Part shown: piece after piece, positions 10,896 through 21,362 of the stretch
Layout of the letters: every line of letters starts with the position of its first letter
Position numbering within the stretch: the first letter of the stretch is position 1
Origin: an uncultured Pelagibacteraceae bacterium
GTDB taxonomy: Bacteria > Pseudomonadota > Alphaproteobacteria > Pelagibacterales > Pelagibacteraceae
Length of the DNA stretch: 64,000 bases
Reading direction: 5' to 3'
Assembly (NCBI GenBank): GCA_902581445.1
Contig: CACHOG010000005.1
Span: 1-64,000, forward strand
The notes under the pieces: model-generated
The model's input: only the letters and a program-made list of their open reading frames with translations
Told to the model about the DNA's origin: nothing
Databases searched by the model: none
Translations under genes and position numbers: made by a program

Positions 10896-12251
10896 ATGTC
10901 CACTGAAATTTTAATTATTGATGATAACGCAGATATAAGAAATATCTTAAATGATTTAATTTCTGATGCTGGTTACAAAACTCGTGTCGCAGCAAACTAT
11001 AATCAAGCATTAAAAGAAATTGATAAAAAATTACCAGAGGTTGCTATAATTGATGTCAAATTAGATAAAGGCGACAATGATGGAATTGAACTTCTAACCC
11101 ATATCAAACAGAAAAATAAAGATATTCCAGTAATAATTATTTCTGGTCATGCAAACATAGAAATGGCGGTTAAATCGTTAAAATCAGGTGCTTTTGAATT
11201 TATACAAAAACCCTTTGACAAAGAAAGATTAATAAATTTTGTAAAAAGAGCATCTGAAAACTACAATCTCTTAAAACAAAATAAATATTTAGAGACAAAA
11301 CTTTTTCATTCTTTTGACTTAATAGGCTCAAGTAATAATATAAATAGAATAAACGAACAGATTCAAAAAGTATCGCCTACAGAGTCTAGAGTATTTATTT
11401 ATGGTCCAACTGGCTCTGGTAAAGAATTAATAGCGAGAAAAATTCATAAAATTTCAAATAGAAGAAACAAACCATTTATAATTCTTAATGGTGCCTTATT
11501 AGATGCAAAAAAATACGAGCAAGAATTATTTGGAGAGGAAAAAGAAGATGGATCTATATCCTATGGTGCTTTAGAAAAATCTTCAGGTGGAATACTTCTT
11601 ATTGACGAAGTCTCAGAGATACCATTGGAAACACAATCTAAAATATTAAGGGTATTAACAGACCAAAAATTTAAAAGAATAAAAGGTAATCATGATATAA
11701 AAGTCGATGTTAGAATTATATGTTCTACTGCTCGTGATATTTCAATAGAAATATCCCAGGGTAATTTTAGAGAAGACTTATTTCATCGTTTAAATGTATT
11801 CCAAATAAAAATAGATCCATTAAATAAAAGAGTACAAGATATACCATTGTTGATTAAATATTTTTCTGAAAAAATTGCTGAAAATTATAATTTGAAGAGA
11901 TTTGAAATCGATCCAAATAATCATAATTTAATAGATTATAACTGGCCAGGAAATGTTAGAGAATTAAGAAATTTAATTGAAAGAATCGCAATACTTTCTC
12001 CAGATAGTTCTGAAAAAATTTCTAATATTATTAAAGAATCTTTAAAAATATCTGATAACAATGAGATATCATATGAAAAATCATTATCAAAACCTTTAAA
12101 AGAAGCTAGAGAAAATTTTGAAAAAGAGTATTTATCATCTCAATTAAAAAAATTTGGTGGAAACATTTCGAAAATGGCAAAGTTTATCGGCATGGAAAGA
12201 TCCGCTTTACACAGAAAATTAAAAGGGCTTAATATAAAAGATCTTAATTAA
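10896..12251 (+). CDS. ntrX: NtrX-family response regulator (REC-AAA+-Fis HTH)
   Basis: REC domain, Walker A GPTGSGKELIARKIH, WPGNVRELRNLIER, C-terminal Fis-like HTH. Confidence 0.93.
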   Translation: MSTEILIIDDNADIRNILNDLISDAGYKTRVAANYNQALKEIDKKLPEVAIIDVKLDKGDNDGIELLTHIKQKNKDIPVIIISGHANIEMAVKSLKSGAFEFIQKPFDKERLINFVKRASENYNLLKQNKYLETKLFHSFDLIGSSNNINRINEQIQKVSPTESRVFIYGPTGSGKELIARKIHKISNRRNKPFIILNGALLDAKKYEQELFGEEKEDGSISYGALEKSSGGILLIDEVSEIPLETQSKILRVLTDQKFKRIKGNHDIKVDVRIICSTARDISIEISQGNFREDLFHRLNVFQIKIDPLNKRVQDIPLLIKYFSEKIAENYNLKRFEIDPNNHNLIDYNWPGNVRELRNLIERIAILSPDSSEKISNIIKESLKISDNNEISYEKSLSKPLKEARENFEKEYLSSQLKKFGGNISKMAKFIGMERSALHRKLKGLNIKDLN

Positions 12252-13624
12252 TGAATATAATAATTTGTGGAGCTGGAAGGGTTGGTTTTACTATAGCTAA
12301 ACTATTGAGTGAACAAAATCACTCTATAACAGTTGTAGATCAATCAAGTGAGGATATACAAAAAATAAAAGACTCTTTAGATGTAAATGCAATAGTAGGA
12401 AAAGCTACGTATCCAAGTATTTTAGAAAAGGCCAATGGTGCTGAAGCTGACATGATTATTGCTGTGACGAGAAATGATGAGATAAATATGCTAATATGTC
12501 AGATTGCATATGCAAATTTTAAAGTTTCCAAAAAAATTGCAAGAATACGATCACAAAATTATTTGGAACCAAAATTTAGCAAATTATACAACAAAGAAAA
12601 TCTCCCTATAGATGTAATTATTTCACCTGAAATAGAAATAGCAAAATCCCTACAAAGAAAACTCGAGGCACCCGGTGCACTTGACAACATACCATTTGCA
12701 GAAAATAAAATTAGACTACTTGAAATTTTAATTAAAGAAGACTGCCCTATTAAAAATATCAAATTAAACGAACTAACAAAAAAATTTCCTGACATGGAAG
12801 CTAATATTTTAGGTGTAATCCGTAATGAAAAATTTATAATTTTAAAAAAAAATGATGTAATGAAGAACGATGACAAAGCTTATGTAATAATTAATTCTTC
12901 TCAAATGGCAAAAACACTAATAGCTTTCGGACATAATGAAAAAATATCAAGTAAAATATTAATCATTGGGGGAGGTAATATAGGTTACAATTTAGCAAAA
13001 AATATCGAGGAAACATTTGATTCTGCTCGTATAAAAATTATAGAAAAAAACAAGGAACGTGCAGAATTCATAGCAAATGAATTAAATAATTCAATTATCA
13101 TTAATGGAGATGCTTTAGACGAAGATGTGTTATCAGAAGCAAATTTAGAGGAAATAGAAACTGTCTTGGCACTAACAAATGATGATGAAGACAATCTAAT
13201 GATTAGTGTCTTAGTTGAAAAATTTTCAAAAAATAAAAAAACAATTGCCTTAACAAATAAATCAAATTATTCATTATTACAATCTTCATTAAAAATTGAC
13301 GATTTAATAGATCCTAGAATGAGCACTGTATCAAGTATATTGAAACATGTTCATAAGGGCACTATAGAAACTGCATATAGTATCTTAAACGGTGAATATG
13401 AGGTAATAGAGGCAGATATAATAGAAACTTCTGAATTAATAAATAAAGAACTAAAAAACGCAAATCTTCCAGATGAAATAAGAATCGGAGCTATTTTAAG
13501 GGGAGATGATATTATAATTCCTAGGTCTAATTTTATTTTCCAAAAAGATGATAAAGTAGTTTTTCTTGCTAAAAATGATCAAATACAAGTTGTCGAAAAT
13601 ATGTTTCGTATTAGCTCAATTTAA
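12251..13624 (+). CDS. trkA: Trk potassium uptake protein TrkA
   Basis: Two Rossmann domains (IICGAGRVGFTIAKLL; ILIIGGGNIGYNLA) plus TrkA_C. Confidence 0.96.
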   Translation: MNIIICGAGRVGFTIAKLLSEQNHSITVVDQSSEDIQKIKDSLDVNAIVGKATYPSILEKANGAEADMIIAVTRNDEINMLICQIAYANFKVSKKIARIRSQNYLEPKFSKLYNKENLPIDVIISPEIEIAKSLQRKLEAPGALDNIPFAENKIRLLEILIKEDCPIKNIKLNELTKKFPDMEANILGVIRNEKFIILKKNDVMKNDDKAYVIINSSQMAKTLIAFGHNEKISSKILIIGGGNIGYNLAKNIEETFDSARIKIIEKNKERAEFIANELNNSIIINGDALDEDVLSEANLEEIETVLALTNDDEDNLMISVLVEKFSKNKKTIALTNKSNYSLLQSSLKIDDLIDPRMSTVSSILKHVHKGTIETAYSILNGEYEVIEADIIETSELINKELKNANLPDEIRIGAILRGDDIIIPRSNFIFQKDDKVVFLAKNDQIQVVENMFRISSI

Positions 13625-15030
13625 TGCTTAATTTCAGTATCTATTATTTAAGATTTTTTAATATTTTAATTTGTATTTTATGTTTTTTAAACATTTTGTA
13701 TTCTTATTATTTCGATTTATATTTAAATGTTGATAGTTATTTTTACACACTACTTTTCTCTATCCTTCCACTCACAAGTTTTTTTTTTAGAAAAAAAAAC
13801 GTAATAAAAATTAGTATTTATACAAAGATTTTTTCTGTAATACTTGGATATATTCTATTACCTCTATTTATAGCATTACCTTATTATTTCAGCATATATA
13901 ACATTTCGTTTTTAAACGCATATTTTGAGTCAGTGTCAGGTTTTACTTCTACAGGTTTTACCCTATTTGATAATATCAAACATTTAGATGAAAGTTTAAT
14001 ACTTTGGCGTTCTTCATCCCAGTGGCTTGGCGGTTTATACTTTCTATTTTCAATTATACTATTAATTGATATTTTTGATGATAATTTAAAAAAAACATTA
14101 ACTAATTTTTTAGCATTTAATTCAGCAGAAATTTTTAAACAATTAGTAAAAATTTTCATATTTTACTCATTTTTAACCATTTTAATTTTTATAGTTTTAA
14201 ATCTTTTTGATTTTAGATCTTTTATTTCATTAAATTTGTCAATGACATTAATATCCTCAGGCGGTTTCTTGCCTGTCAATAATTTAGAGGCAATTTTGAC
14301 CAATCAGACAAAGATAATTATTTTTTCGTTATTAATGTTAATTTCTTTTTTTAGCCTATTTTTTTTGTACAATTTATTAGTCTATAAAAAAAAAGGTATA
14401 AAGTTTATACAAGAAGATATTTATCTTATAGCATACCTGATAACTTTAATTTTTGGTTTTTTTTTATTAGTTAATAAGGATATAAATTTTTCAATAATAT
14501 TTTTATCTATATCAAGTAGTGTTTCAAATATTGGCTTTTCTTTAAAAAACACACCATCGTATTTATCATTTATATTCATAATACTAATAATAATAGGAGG
14601 ATCTTTTTTTTCAACAAGTTCAGGATTACGTTTTTTAAAGCTTGTCTCTTTATTTAATTTTTCAATAAATGAAATAATTTCAAATGCGAAACCTAAAAAT
14701 GTTTTCATAAATAAATTATTTTTTTCTGAGAAAATTTTGGAAAAATCAGATTTTTATAAATATTTCCTTTCTATATTAATATTTATTATTTCATTAATTT
14801 TTTTATCTACTATCGTTTCCATATCAGGCTTATCTTTTGAGCAGTCATTTAAACTTTCTGTGTTAACTTTAATGAATACGGTTAATTCTCATATGACGCT
14901 GTCAAATACTCTTGATTTCGAGCAAATGAGCAATTTTGTAAAATATTTTTTAATAATGTTTATGATTATCGGGAGAGTTGAATTATTAACAATTCTAATA
15001 ATTTTTAAAAAATTCTTTTTAAAAAATTAG
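13624..15030 (+). CDS. trkH: Trk potassium uptake protein TrkH
   Basis: Polytopic; ESVSGFTSTGFTLF and SQWLGG filter-region motifs. Confidence 0.94.
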   Translation: MLNFSIYYLRFFNILICILCFLNILYSYYFDLYLNVDSYFYTLLFSILPLTSFFFRKKNVIKISIYTKIFSVILGYILLPLFIALPYYFSIYNISFLNAYFESVSGFTSTGFTLFDNIKHLDESLILWRSSSQWLGGLYFLFSIILLIDIFDDNLKKTLTNFLAFNSAEIFKQLVKIFIFYSFLTILIFIVLNLFDFRSFISLNLSMTLISSGGFLPVNNLEAILTNQTKIIIFSLLMLISFFSLFFLYNLLVYKKKGIKFIQEDIYLIAYLITLIFGFFLLVNKDINFSIIFLSISSSVSNIGFSLKNTPSYLSFIFIILIIIGGSFFSTSSGLRFLKLVSLFNFSINEIISNAKPKNVFINKLFFSEKILEKSDFYKYFLSILIFIISLIFLSTIVSISGLSFEQSFKLSVLTLMNTVNSHMTLSNTLDFEQMSNFVKYFLIMFMIIGRVELLTILIIFKKFFLKN

Positions 15031-15055
15031 TTTGATTATATAAGTATTATTAATT

Positions 15056-15132
15056 GCGCCCTTAGCTCAGCTGGATAGAGCAACGGTTTTCTAAACCGTG
15101 GGTCGGAGGTTCGAATCCTTCAGGGCGCGCCA
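15056..15132 (+). tRNA. tRNA-Arg (anticodon TCT), CCA encoded
   Basis: GCGCCCT/AGGGCGC acceptor, GGTTCGAATCC T-arm, ACGGT-TTTCTAA-ACCGT anticodon arm. Confidence 0.97.
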
Positions 15133-15214
15133 TAAATTTAATTATGCCAGCTATAAAAGTTTCATGTTGATATTTTTAATCTTCTATATAAATTTTAATA
15201 AAGTCTAAAATATT

Positions 15215-16348
15215 ATGAATAATCTAATATATTGGTCACCTTTCTTAGGGAATGTAGGCACTATCAAGTCATGTATGAATTCAGCTATTGCCGCTAAAAA
15301 ATTTTCTAAAGGAAAAAATAATGTTAAAATTATAAATGTTCATGGTGAATGGAATAATTATGTAAAATTATTTCGTAAAAATCAAATTGAAGTTATTAAT
15401 TTTTATCCAAATTTGATTAATTATTTTCCAAAGTCAGGATATCTTAAAAGTAGAATATTATATATAATAATATTCATAATATCTTTTATACCTTTATTTA
15501 AGCTTTTAAGAAAAGAGAAAGAGTGTTTTTTTATCGCTCATTTAATTACATCTCTACCATTATTTTTAAATCATATTTTTAATCTAAAATGCAAAATGAT
15601 TCTAAGGATTTCTGGTTATCCAAGACTTAATTTTATTAGAAAACAATTTTGGAAAATTACTGGAAAAAATGTCTATTTAATAACATGTCCCACTAAAGAT
15701 TTACAAAAAGAAATATCATCATTGAATATATTAGATAATAAAAAGCTCAAATTTTTGCCAGATGCAATAATCAATATAAAAGAATTTTTATCACAAAAAT
15801 TAAGATCTAAAGAAATATTATATGAAAAAAAAATTATTTTGTCAGTTGGAAGACTTACAAAACAAAAAAATTTCAAATATTTAATTAATGAATTAAGTAG
15901 CTTTTTAATTAAAAATAAAGATTATATTCTAATAATTTTAGGCGAAGGCGAAGAAAAAAAAGAATTAAAGATTTTAATTAAAAAACTAAATTTAGATGAA
16001 AAGGTTTTTTTACTTGGTTTTAAAGATAATCCCTTATCCTACATGTTGAAAGCCGATATTTTTGTTTTATCATCATTATGGGAGGAAGTGGGTTTTGTCA
16101 TTGTAGAAGCTGCGTTATCAAATCTTTTAGTTGTTTCATCAGATTGTCCAAACGGCCCTAAAGAATTTCTAAGTTCTGGAGAAGCTGGTTTTTTATTCAA
16201 AAATAATGAAAATAACGCTTTAAAAAATATATTCTTGACTATAAATGAAAATGCTACCAAAAAAAAAATACTTGCTAAAAAAAATTCACTTATTTACACT
16301 AGGTTTAGACATTACTTAGTACTTAAAAAATTGCTTTCTTTTCAATAA
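15215..16348 (+). CDS. glycosyltransferase, group 1 / GT4 family
   Basis: ILSVGRLTKQKNFKYLI...LGEGEEKKELK...DIFVLSSLWEEVGFVIVEAAL. Confidence 0.88.
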   Translation: MNNLIYWSPFLGNVGTIKSCMNSAIAAKKFSKGKNNVKIINVHGEWNNYVKLFRKNQIEVINFYPNLINYFPKSGYLKSRILYIIIFIISFIPLFKLLRKEKECFFIAHLITSLPLFLNHIFNLKCKMILRISGYPRLNFIRKQFWKITGKNVYLITCPTKDLQKEISSLNILDNKKLKFLPDAIINIKEFLSQKLRSKEILYEKKIILSVGRLTKQKNFKYLINELSSFLIKNKDYILIILGEGEEKKELKILIKKLNLDEKVFLLGFKDNPLSYMLKADIFVLSSLWEEVGFVIVEAALSNLLVVSSDCPNGPKEFLSSGEAGFLFKNNENNALKNIFLTINENATKKKILAKKNSLIYTRFRHYLVLKKLLSFQ

Positions 16349-16450
16349 TTCTCAAAATTTTAGAACCAGTTTGGGTTTTTATTGATTTTTTTTGGGCAAA
16401 ATGCCTAATTTTATTATTGATGAGCCATTTATATCATGATTTACTATTAT

Positions 16451-16474
16451 AAATTCAAAAGTAATTTTGAATTT
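16451..16474 (+). promoter_or_regulatory. perfect 10-bp hairpin with GTAA loop in the aapJ 5' leader
   Basis: AAATTCAAAA-GTAA-TTTTGAATTT. Confidence 0.5.
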
Positions 16475-16491
16475 ATTTGTTAACAAATAAA
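16472..16491. promoter_or_regulatory. 20-nt perfect palindrome in the aapJ upstream region
   Basis: TTTATTTGTTAACAAATAAA equals its reverse complement. Confidence 0.5.
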
Positions 16492-16512
16492 CTAATAAAC
16501 AAGAGGAAGAAT

Positions 16513-17550
16513 ATGTTTAATATTATAAAAAAATTGACTTCTTTTGTAGCTATGGTTGCAGTGCTATTTGCATTTACAACTGAAGCTATGGCAAAGAAAT
16601 CAAAAACTCTTAAAAACACTCAGAAGAAAGGTTTCGTAAGATGTGGTGTTTCTCAAGGTCTTCCAGGATTTTCAAATGCTGATGCGTCTGGAAATTGGAC
16701 TGGAGTTGACGTTGATGTATGTAGAGCTGTTGCTGCTGCAGTACTTGGAGATGCGAATAAAGTTAAATTCACTCCATTAAGTGCTAAAGAGAGATTTACT
16801 GCTCTAACTTCTGGTGAGATTGATATCTTATCAAGAAATACTACTTGGACACTTTCTAGAGATGCTGATATTGGTCTTACATTTGTTGGAGTTAACTTCT
16901 ACGATGGACAAGGTTTCATGGTAAGAAAAAACTCTGGCATAACTTCAGTAAACCAATTTAAAAACGGTATTTCTGCTTGTACTAACATTGGTACTACAAC
17001 AGAGCTTAATATGAGAGACTTCTTTAATTCAAGAGGAATATCATATGAGCCAGTAGCTTTTGAAAAAGCTGACGAAGTTGTAGCTGCTTATGATGCAGGT
17101 AGATGTGATACTTATACAACTGATAAATCTGGATTAGCAGCTCAAAGAACAAAAATGAAAAACCCAGATGAACACATTGTATTACCTGAAACTATTTCTA
17201 AAGAGCCTTTAGGACCAGTTGTTAGACAAGGTGATGCTGTTTGGGAAGATATCGTTCGTTGGTCATTAAACACTATGATCGAAGCTGAAGAGTATGGAAT
17301 TACTTCTTCAAATGCTGATTCTATGAAAACTTCAGATAACCCTGCAATTAAAAGACTTGTAGGAGCTGAAGGTGAATTAGGAGCAGCTTTTGGTCTAGAT
17401 AATGACTGGAGCTTAAGAATTATTAAACAAGTAGGAAACTACGGCGAAAGCTATAAAAGAAATATAGCTGACCCAGGCATCCTACCTGACAGAGGTCCAA
17501 ACCAACTTTGGACTAAAGGTGGAATTTTATACGTACCACCAGCAAGATAA
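16513..17550 (+). CDS. aapJ: general L-amino acid ABC transporter, periplasmic binding protein (AapJ/YhdW-like)
   Basis: Signal peptide, VRCGVSQGLPGFSNADASGNWTGVDVDVCRAVAAA; start taken at MFNIIKK after AAGAGGAAG. Confidence 0.95.
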   Translation: MFNIIKKLTSFVAMVAVLFAFTTEAMAKKSKTLKNTQKKGFVRCGVSQGLPGFSNADASGNWTGVDVDVCRAVAAAVLGDANKVKFTPLSAKERFTALTSGEIDILSRNTTWTLSRDADIGLTFVGVNFYDGQGFMVRKNSGITSVNQFKNGISACTNIGTTTELNMRDFFNSRGISYEPVAFEKADEVVAAYDAGRCDTYTTDKSGLAAQRTKMKNPDEHIVLPETISKEPLGPVVRQGDAVWEDIVRWSLNTMIEAEEYGITSSNADSMKTSDNPAIKRLVGAEGELGAAFGLDNDWSLRIIKQVGNYGESYKRNIADPGILPDRGPNQLWTKGGILYVPPAR

Positions 17551-17570
17551 TTCTTGATTTAAATACTTTA

Positions 17571-17602
17571 AAAAGGGCTAGATTTTTCTAGCCCTTTTTT
17601 TT
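17571..17602 (+). terminator. rho-independent terminator/attenuator between aapJ and aapQ
   Basis: AAAAGGGCTAGA-TTTT-TCTAGCCCTTTTTTTT. Confidence 0.9.
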
Positions 17603-17616
17603 ATATTCGCGAGCTA

Positions 17617-18768
17617 ATGAACAACAAAATCAAAAAAATTCTACCACAAATCATAACAGTTTTGTTTGTTTTAGGCATATTTGGTTTTTTTACCTTTAAT
17701 GCTCAAATCAATATGGATAATAGAGGTATTGATTTTGGTTTTGGTTTTTTAACACAAGAATCCTCTTTCGATGTTCAGTTTTCACTTATTGAGTATAGTG
17801 GATCACACTCATATGCTAGAGCTTATCTTGTAGGATTACTCAATACATTATTAGTATCTTTTATAAGCATAATTTTTTGTACAATTTTGGGAGTAATATT
17901 TGGGGTAGCAAGATTATCCTCAAATTATCTAATTAGAAATTCTGCAGCTTGGTATGTTGAATTTTTTAGAAATATTCCATTATTACTTCAAATTTTCTTT
18001 TGGTATTACGCAGCATTAAGAGCACTTCCTGTTCCAGAAAAAGCTGGACCATGGTTTGGTGTTACTTACATGACTATCAAGGGATATTATATACCGTCTT
18101 TTATTTGGACAAATTTAGATATTTTCTTATATTCAATTTTAGCAGTCATTGTTTCTATTATAATAATTTCAACGTACGCAAAAAAACTTCAAGAGAATGA
18201 AGGAAAACAAACCCCAGTTTTTTTTATTTCCTTGGGATTAATATTCGTACTTCCCGCTTTAACGTTTTTTATAGGAGGTGTTTCCTTAGATTTTGGAATT
18301 CCTGTCTTAAAACAATTATCAAAAACTTCTTACGTGTTTGAAGGAGGTATAGGTTTGCCACCTGAATTAATTGCTTTAGTTTTAGCTTTATCATTATACA
18401 CATCTACATTTGTTGCTGAGTGTGTTAGAGCTGGTATCCAGGGTATTGGAAAAGGGCAAAAAGAAGCTGCTGCATCAGTTGGTTTAACACCTAATCAAAT
18501 ATTAAAATTAGTAGTTATGCCACAAGCTTTAAGAATTATAATTCCACCAACTACTAATCAATATCTTAATTTAACAAAAAATTCATCATTAGCAGCAGCA
18601 ATAGCTTATCCTGATTTGGTATTAGTTTTTGCTGGTACAGCATTAATGCAGACTGGAAAGGCAATTGAAATAGTATCTATAACAATGCTTACTTATTTAT
18701 CTATAAGCTTAGCAATTGCAGCAATAATGAATTGGTATAACAAAAAAATAGAAATTAAGGAAAAATAA
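17617..18768 (+). CDS. aapQ: general L-amino acid ABC transporter permease (AapQ/YhdX-like)
   Basis: YVEFFRNIPLLLQIFFWY; EAAASVGLTPNQILKLVVMPQALRIIIPP. Confidence 0.95.
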   Translation: MNNKIKKILPQIITVLFVLGIFGFFTFNAQINMDNRGIDFGFGFLTQESSFDVQFSLIEYSGSHSYARAYLVGLLNTLLVSFISIIFCTILGVIFGVARLSSNYLIRNSAAWYVEFFRNIPLLLQIFFWYYAALRALPVPEKAGPWFGVTYMTIKGYYIPSFIWTNLDIFLYSILAVIVSIIIISTYAKKLQENEGKQTPVFFISLGLIFVLPALTFFIGGVSLDFGIPVLKQLSKTSYVFEGGIGLPPELIALVLALSLYTSTFVAECVRAGIQGIGKGQKEAAASVGLTPNQILKLVVMPQALRIIIPPTTNQYLNLTKNSSLAAAIAYPDLVLVFAGTALMQTGKAIEIVSITMLTYLSISLAIAAIMNWYNKKIEIKEK

Positions 18769-20039
18769 TGAATAGTTTAAATTTTTTAAAATCAAATAAG
18801 CAAAATTTCTATTATTTTCTATATTTAGGTCTTTTCTTATTTTCTATAAGTATATTAGACGTAGCAATAAATTCATTTTTAAAAATAAATGTTACATCTT
18901 TTTTACCTGGAATATTAAGCATCTTTCTTCCTTTAATTCTTGGTTTTGTAGGATTGAATTTCATTAGAACTGAATATTCTGGAATTAAAAGCTTAGATAT
19001 TGTTAATAAAAATATTAATACTAATAATTTTAACGCAATATTAACACTTCTTATTATTTTTGCGATTATTAAAGCAACTCCTCCATCTTTAAGCTGGATG
19101 ATATTTGATGCAAATATTTCTGGAGATACTAAAGAAGCTTGCACAGGGACTGGAGCTTGTTGGACTTATGTTAAAGTTTGGTTCAGACGTTTTATGTATG
19201 GAATGTACCCAAATGATTTACATTGGAGGATAAATCTAGCATTCATTCTTGTTATTGCTTTAGGATTTTTTGGCTTTTTCTTAAGAGATAATTTAAAAAA
19301 ATATCTAGCGCTATATTACGTAATTATTTATCCAATAATTGCATTTTTAGTTATATATTATCTAATTTCTGGAGGTTCATTCGGTTTAGTTTGGGTCGAA
19401 ACAGGTGCGTGGGGAGGTTTATCTTTAACATTTATTGTTTCTTTTTTCTGTTTAATTTTCTGTTTCCCTTTAGGTATGGTTTTAGCCTTAGGCAGGCGAT
19501 CAAGTCTTCCAATGATTAGATATATATCAATTGGTTATATTGAGTTTTGGAGAGGCGTTCCCCTTATTACCGTATTATTTATGTCATCTGTCATGTTTCC
19601 TATGTTTTTACCAGAGGACTTCTTCATGGATAAACTTGTAAGAGTAATTATAGCTATTACACTTTTCGAAGGAGCTTATTGCGCTGAAGTTATAAGAGGT
19701 GGTTTACAAGCACTACCAAGAGGACAGTATGATGCTGCAAAATCTTTAGGAATGGGATATTGGAAAATGCATATATTTGTAATTTTACCCCAAGCTTTAA
19801 AATTAGTAATTCCTGGAATATGCAATACATTCCTAGCACTTGTAAAAGATACACCTTTGATTTTTGTAGTAGGATTAGCAGAATTGGCTGGAATGTTGGC
19901 TTTAGCAAAAACAAATCCAAAATGGTTAGGATTTGCAATGGAGGGATATATATTTGCTGCTATAATTTTCTGGATAATTTGCTATGCTATGAGCAAATAC
20001 AGTTATAACCTAGAAGCAAAATATAAAACTGAAAGATAA
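18768..20039 (+). CDS. aapM: general L-amino acid ABC transporter permease (AapM/YhdY-like)
   Basis: [48 protein letters not shown]. Confidence 0.95.
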   Translation: MNSLNFLKSNKQNFYYFLYLGLFLFSISILDVAINSFLKINVTSFLPGILSIFLPLILGFVGLNFIRTEYSGIKSLDIVNKNINTNNFNAILTLLIIFAIIKATPPSLSWMIFDANISGDTKEACTGTGACWTYVKVWFRRFMYGMYPNDLHWRINLAFILVIALGFFGFFLRDNLKKYLALYYVIIYPIIAFLVIYYLISGGSFGLVWVETGAWGGLSLTFIVSFFCLIFCFPLGMVLALGRRSSLPMIRYISIGYIEFWRGVPLITVLFMSSVMFPMFLPEDFFMDKLVRVIIAITLFEGAYCAEVIRGGLQALPRGQYDAAKSLGMGYWKMHIFVILPQALKLVIPGICNTFLALVKDTPLIFVVGLAELAGMLALAKTNPKWLGFAMEGYIFAAIIFWIICYAMSKYSYNLEAKYKTER

Positions 20040-20040
20040 T

Positions 20041-20775
20041 ATGTCTGAACCAATAATTAAAATTGAAAATGTAAACAAATGGTTTGGAGATTTCCAAGTT
20101 TTAAAAGACATAAATCTGGATGTTTCAGCTAAACAAAAAATCGTTGTTTGCGGCCCATCTGGATCTGGTAAGTCAACTTTAATTAGATGTATTAACAGAT
20201 TAGAAGAACATCAAAAAGGCACTATAATAGTTGATGGTACAGAACTTTCTGAGAATACAAAAAATATTGAACAAGTAAGAGCAGAAGTTGGTATGGTTTT
20301 TCAACAATTCAATTTATTTCCGCATTTATCTATACTAGATAATTGTACGCTTGCACCAATTTGGGTAAAAAAAATGCCAAAAAAAGAAGCTCAGGAATTA
20401 GCAATGAAACAATTAGAGCAAGTTCAAATTGCCGATCAAGCAAATAAATTTCCAGGTCAATTATCTGGTGGACAGCAGCAAAGATCTGCAATAGCTAGAG
20501 CTTTATGTATGCAACCAAAAATTATGTTATTCGACGAACCTACGTCTGCATTAGATCCAGAAATGATAAAAGAAGTTTTAGATGCAATGGTAAACCTTGC
20601 AAAAGGTGGAATGACAATGATTGTTGTTACACACGAAATGGGTTTTGCAAAAGAAGTGGCTGATGAAGTAATTTTTATGGACGAGGGTATGATTGTAGAA
20701 AAAGCTGAAACAAAAGAGTTTTTTGCAAATCCAAAAAGTGATAGAACAAAGCTATTTTTAAGCCAAATTTTATAA
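20041..20775 (+). CDS. aapP: general L-amino acid ABC transporter ATP-binding protein (AapP/YhdZ-like)
   Basis: [31 protein letters not shown]. Confidence 0.97.
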   Translation: MSEPIIKIENVNKWFGDFQVLKDINLDVSAKQKIVVCGPSGSGKSTLIRCINRLEEHQKGTIIVDGTELSENTKNIEQVRAEVGMVFQQFNLFPHLSILDNCTLAPIWVKKMPKKEAQELAMKQLEQVQIADQANKFPGQLSGGQQQRSAIARALCMQPKIMLFDEPTSALDPEMIKEVLDAMVNLAKGGMTMIVVTHEMGFAKEVADEVIFMDEGMIVEKAETKEFFANPKSDRTKLFLSQIL

Positions 20776-20924
20776 TTAGTCTAAATTAGTTTACTTTATT
20801 TCTAAAAGCGATTTATTCTTTTTCTCCTTCTGTCAAGCCAATAAATAGGCCAAAAAAAAAAAATTTTAGGGCTTGCATAAACCTTCAGGATAGAGTTCAA
20901 TATTTCTTTTTAAGAGGGGTCTTA

Positions 20925-21296
20925 ATGGAAGAAAATTTTAATAAACACTTAGGCAATAAGCTTAAGCTAAGAAGATTAGCTCTTGGCTTAACACAAACTA
21001 AAGTAGCAAAAGCAATCAACGTCACATTTCAGCAAATTCAAAAGTACGAAAAAGGTACAAATGGTGTAAGTTCAATTAGATTACTACAGTTATCTAACTA
21101 TCTTAAAGTGCCAATTAACTACTTTTTTGAGGATTTTTCTGAATACGCAATAAATGCAGAAAAAATAAAAGAAAGTCATATGAATGTTAATTATAATTTT
21201 CTTTTAAAGCTTTATTCAGAATTAACTCAAGACCAAAAGATAAAATTTGGGAAAAACCTTCAGGTTTCACAAGTTGGAATATCTAAGACAGGCTGA
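20925..21296 (+). CDS. XRE-family helix-turn-helix transcriptional regulator
   Basis: LGNKLKLRRLALGLTQTKVAKAINVTFQQIQKYEKGTNGVSSIRLLQLSNYLKVPINYFF. Confidence 0.93.
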   Translation: MEENFNKHLGNKLKLRRLALGLTQTKVAKAINVTFQQIQKYEKGTNGVSSIRLLQLSNYLKVPINYFFEDFSEYAINAEKIKESHMNVNYNFLLKLYSELTQDQKIKFGKNLQVSQVGISKTG

Positions 21297-21362
21297 GACT
21301 AGATAGCTGATTTAATTTTTTCGAAAGTAATTTAATTTAAATTATAACTGAAATTTAAATTA

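Noticed and set aside
16394-16406. GGGCAAAATGCC-like sequence upstream of aapJ as a sigma54 promoter or terminator
   Set aside because: Spacing and bases do not fit TGGCAC-N5-TTGC, and the stem is only 4 bp.
20776-20924. Possible small RNA or riboswitch before the XRE regulator
   Set aside because: A long A tract and AT-rich sequence but no convincing conserved secondary structure or known riboswitch core.
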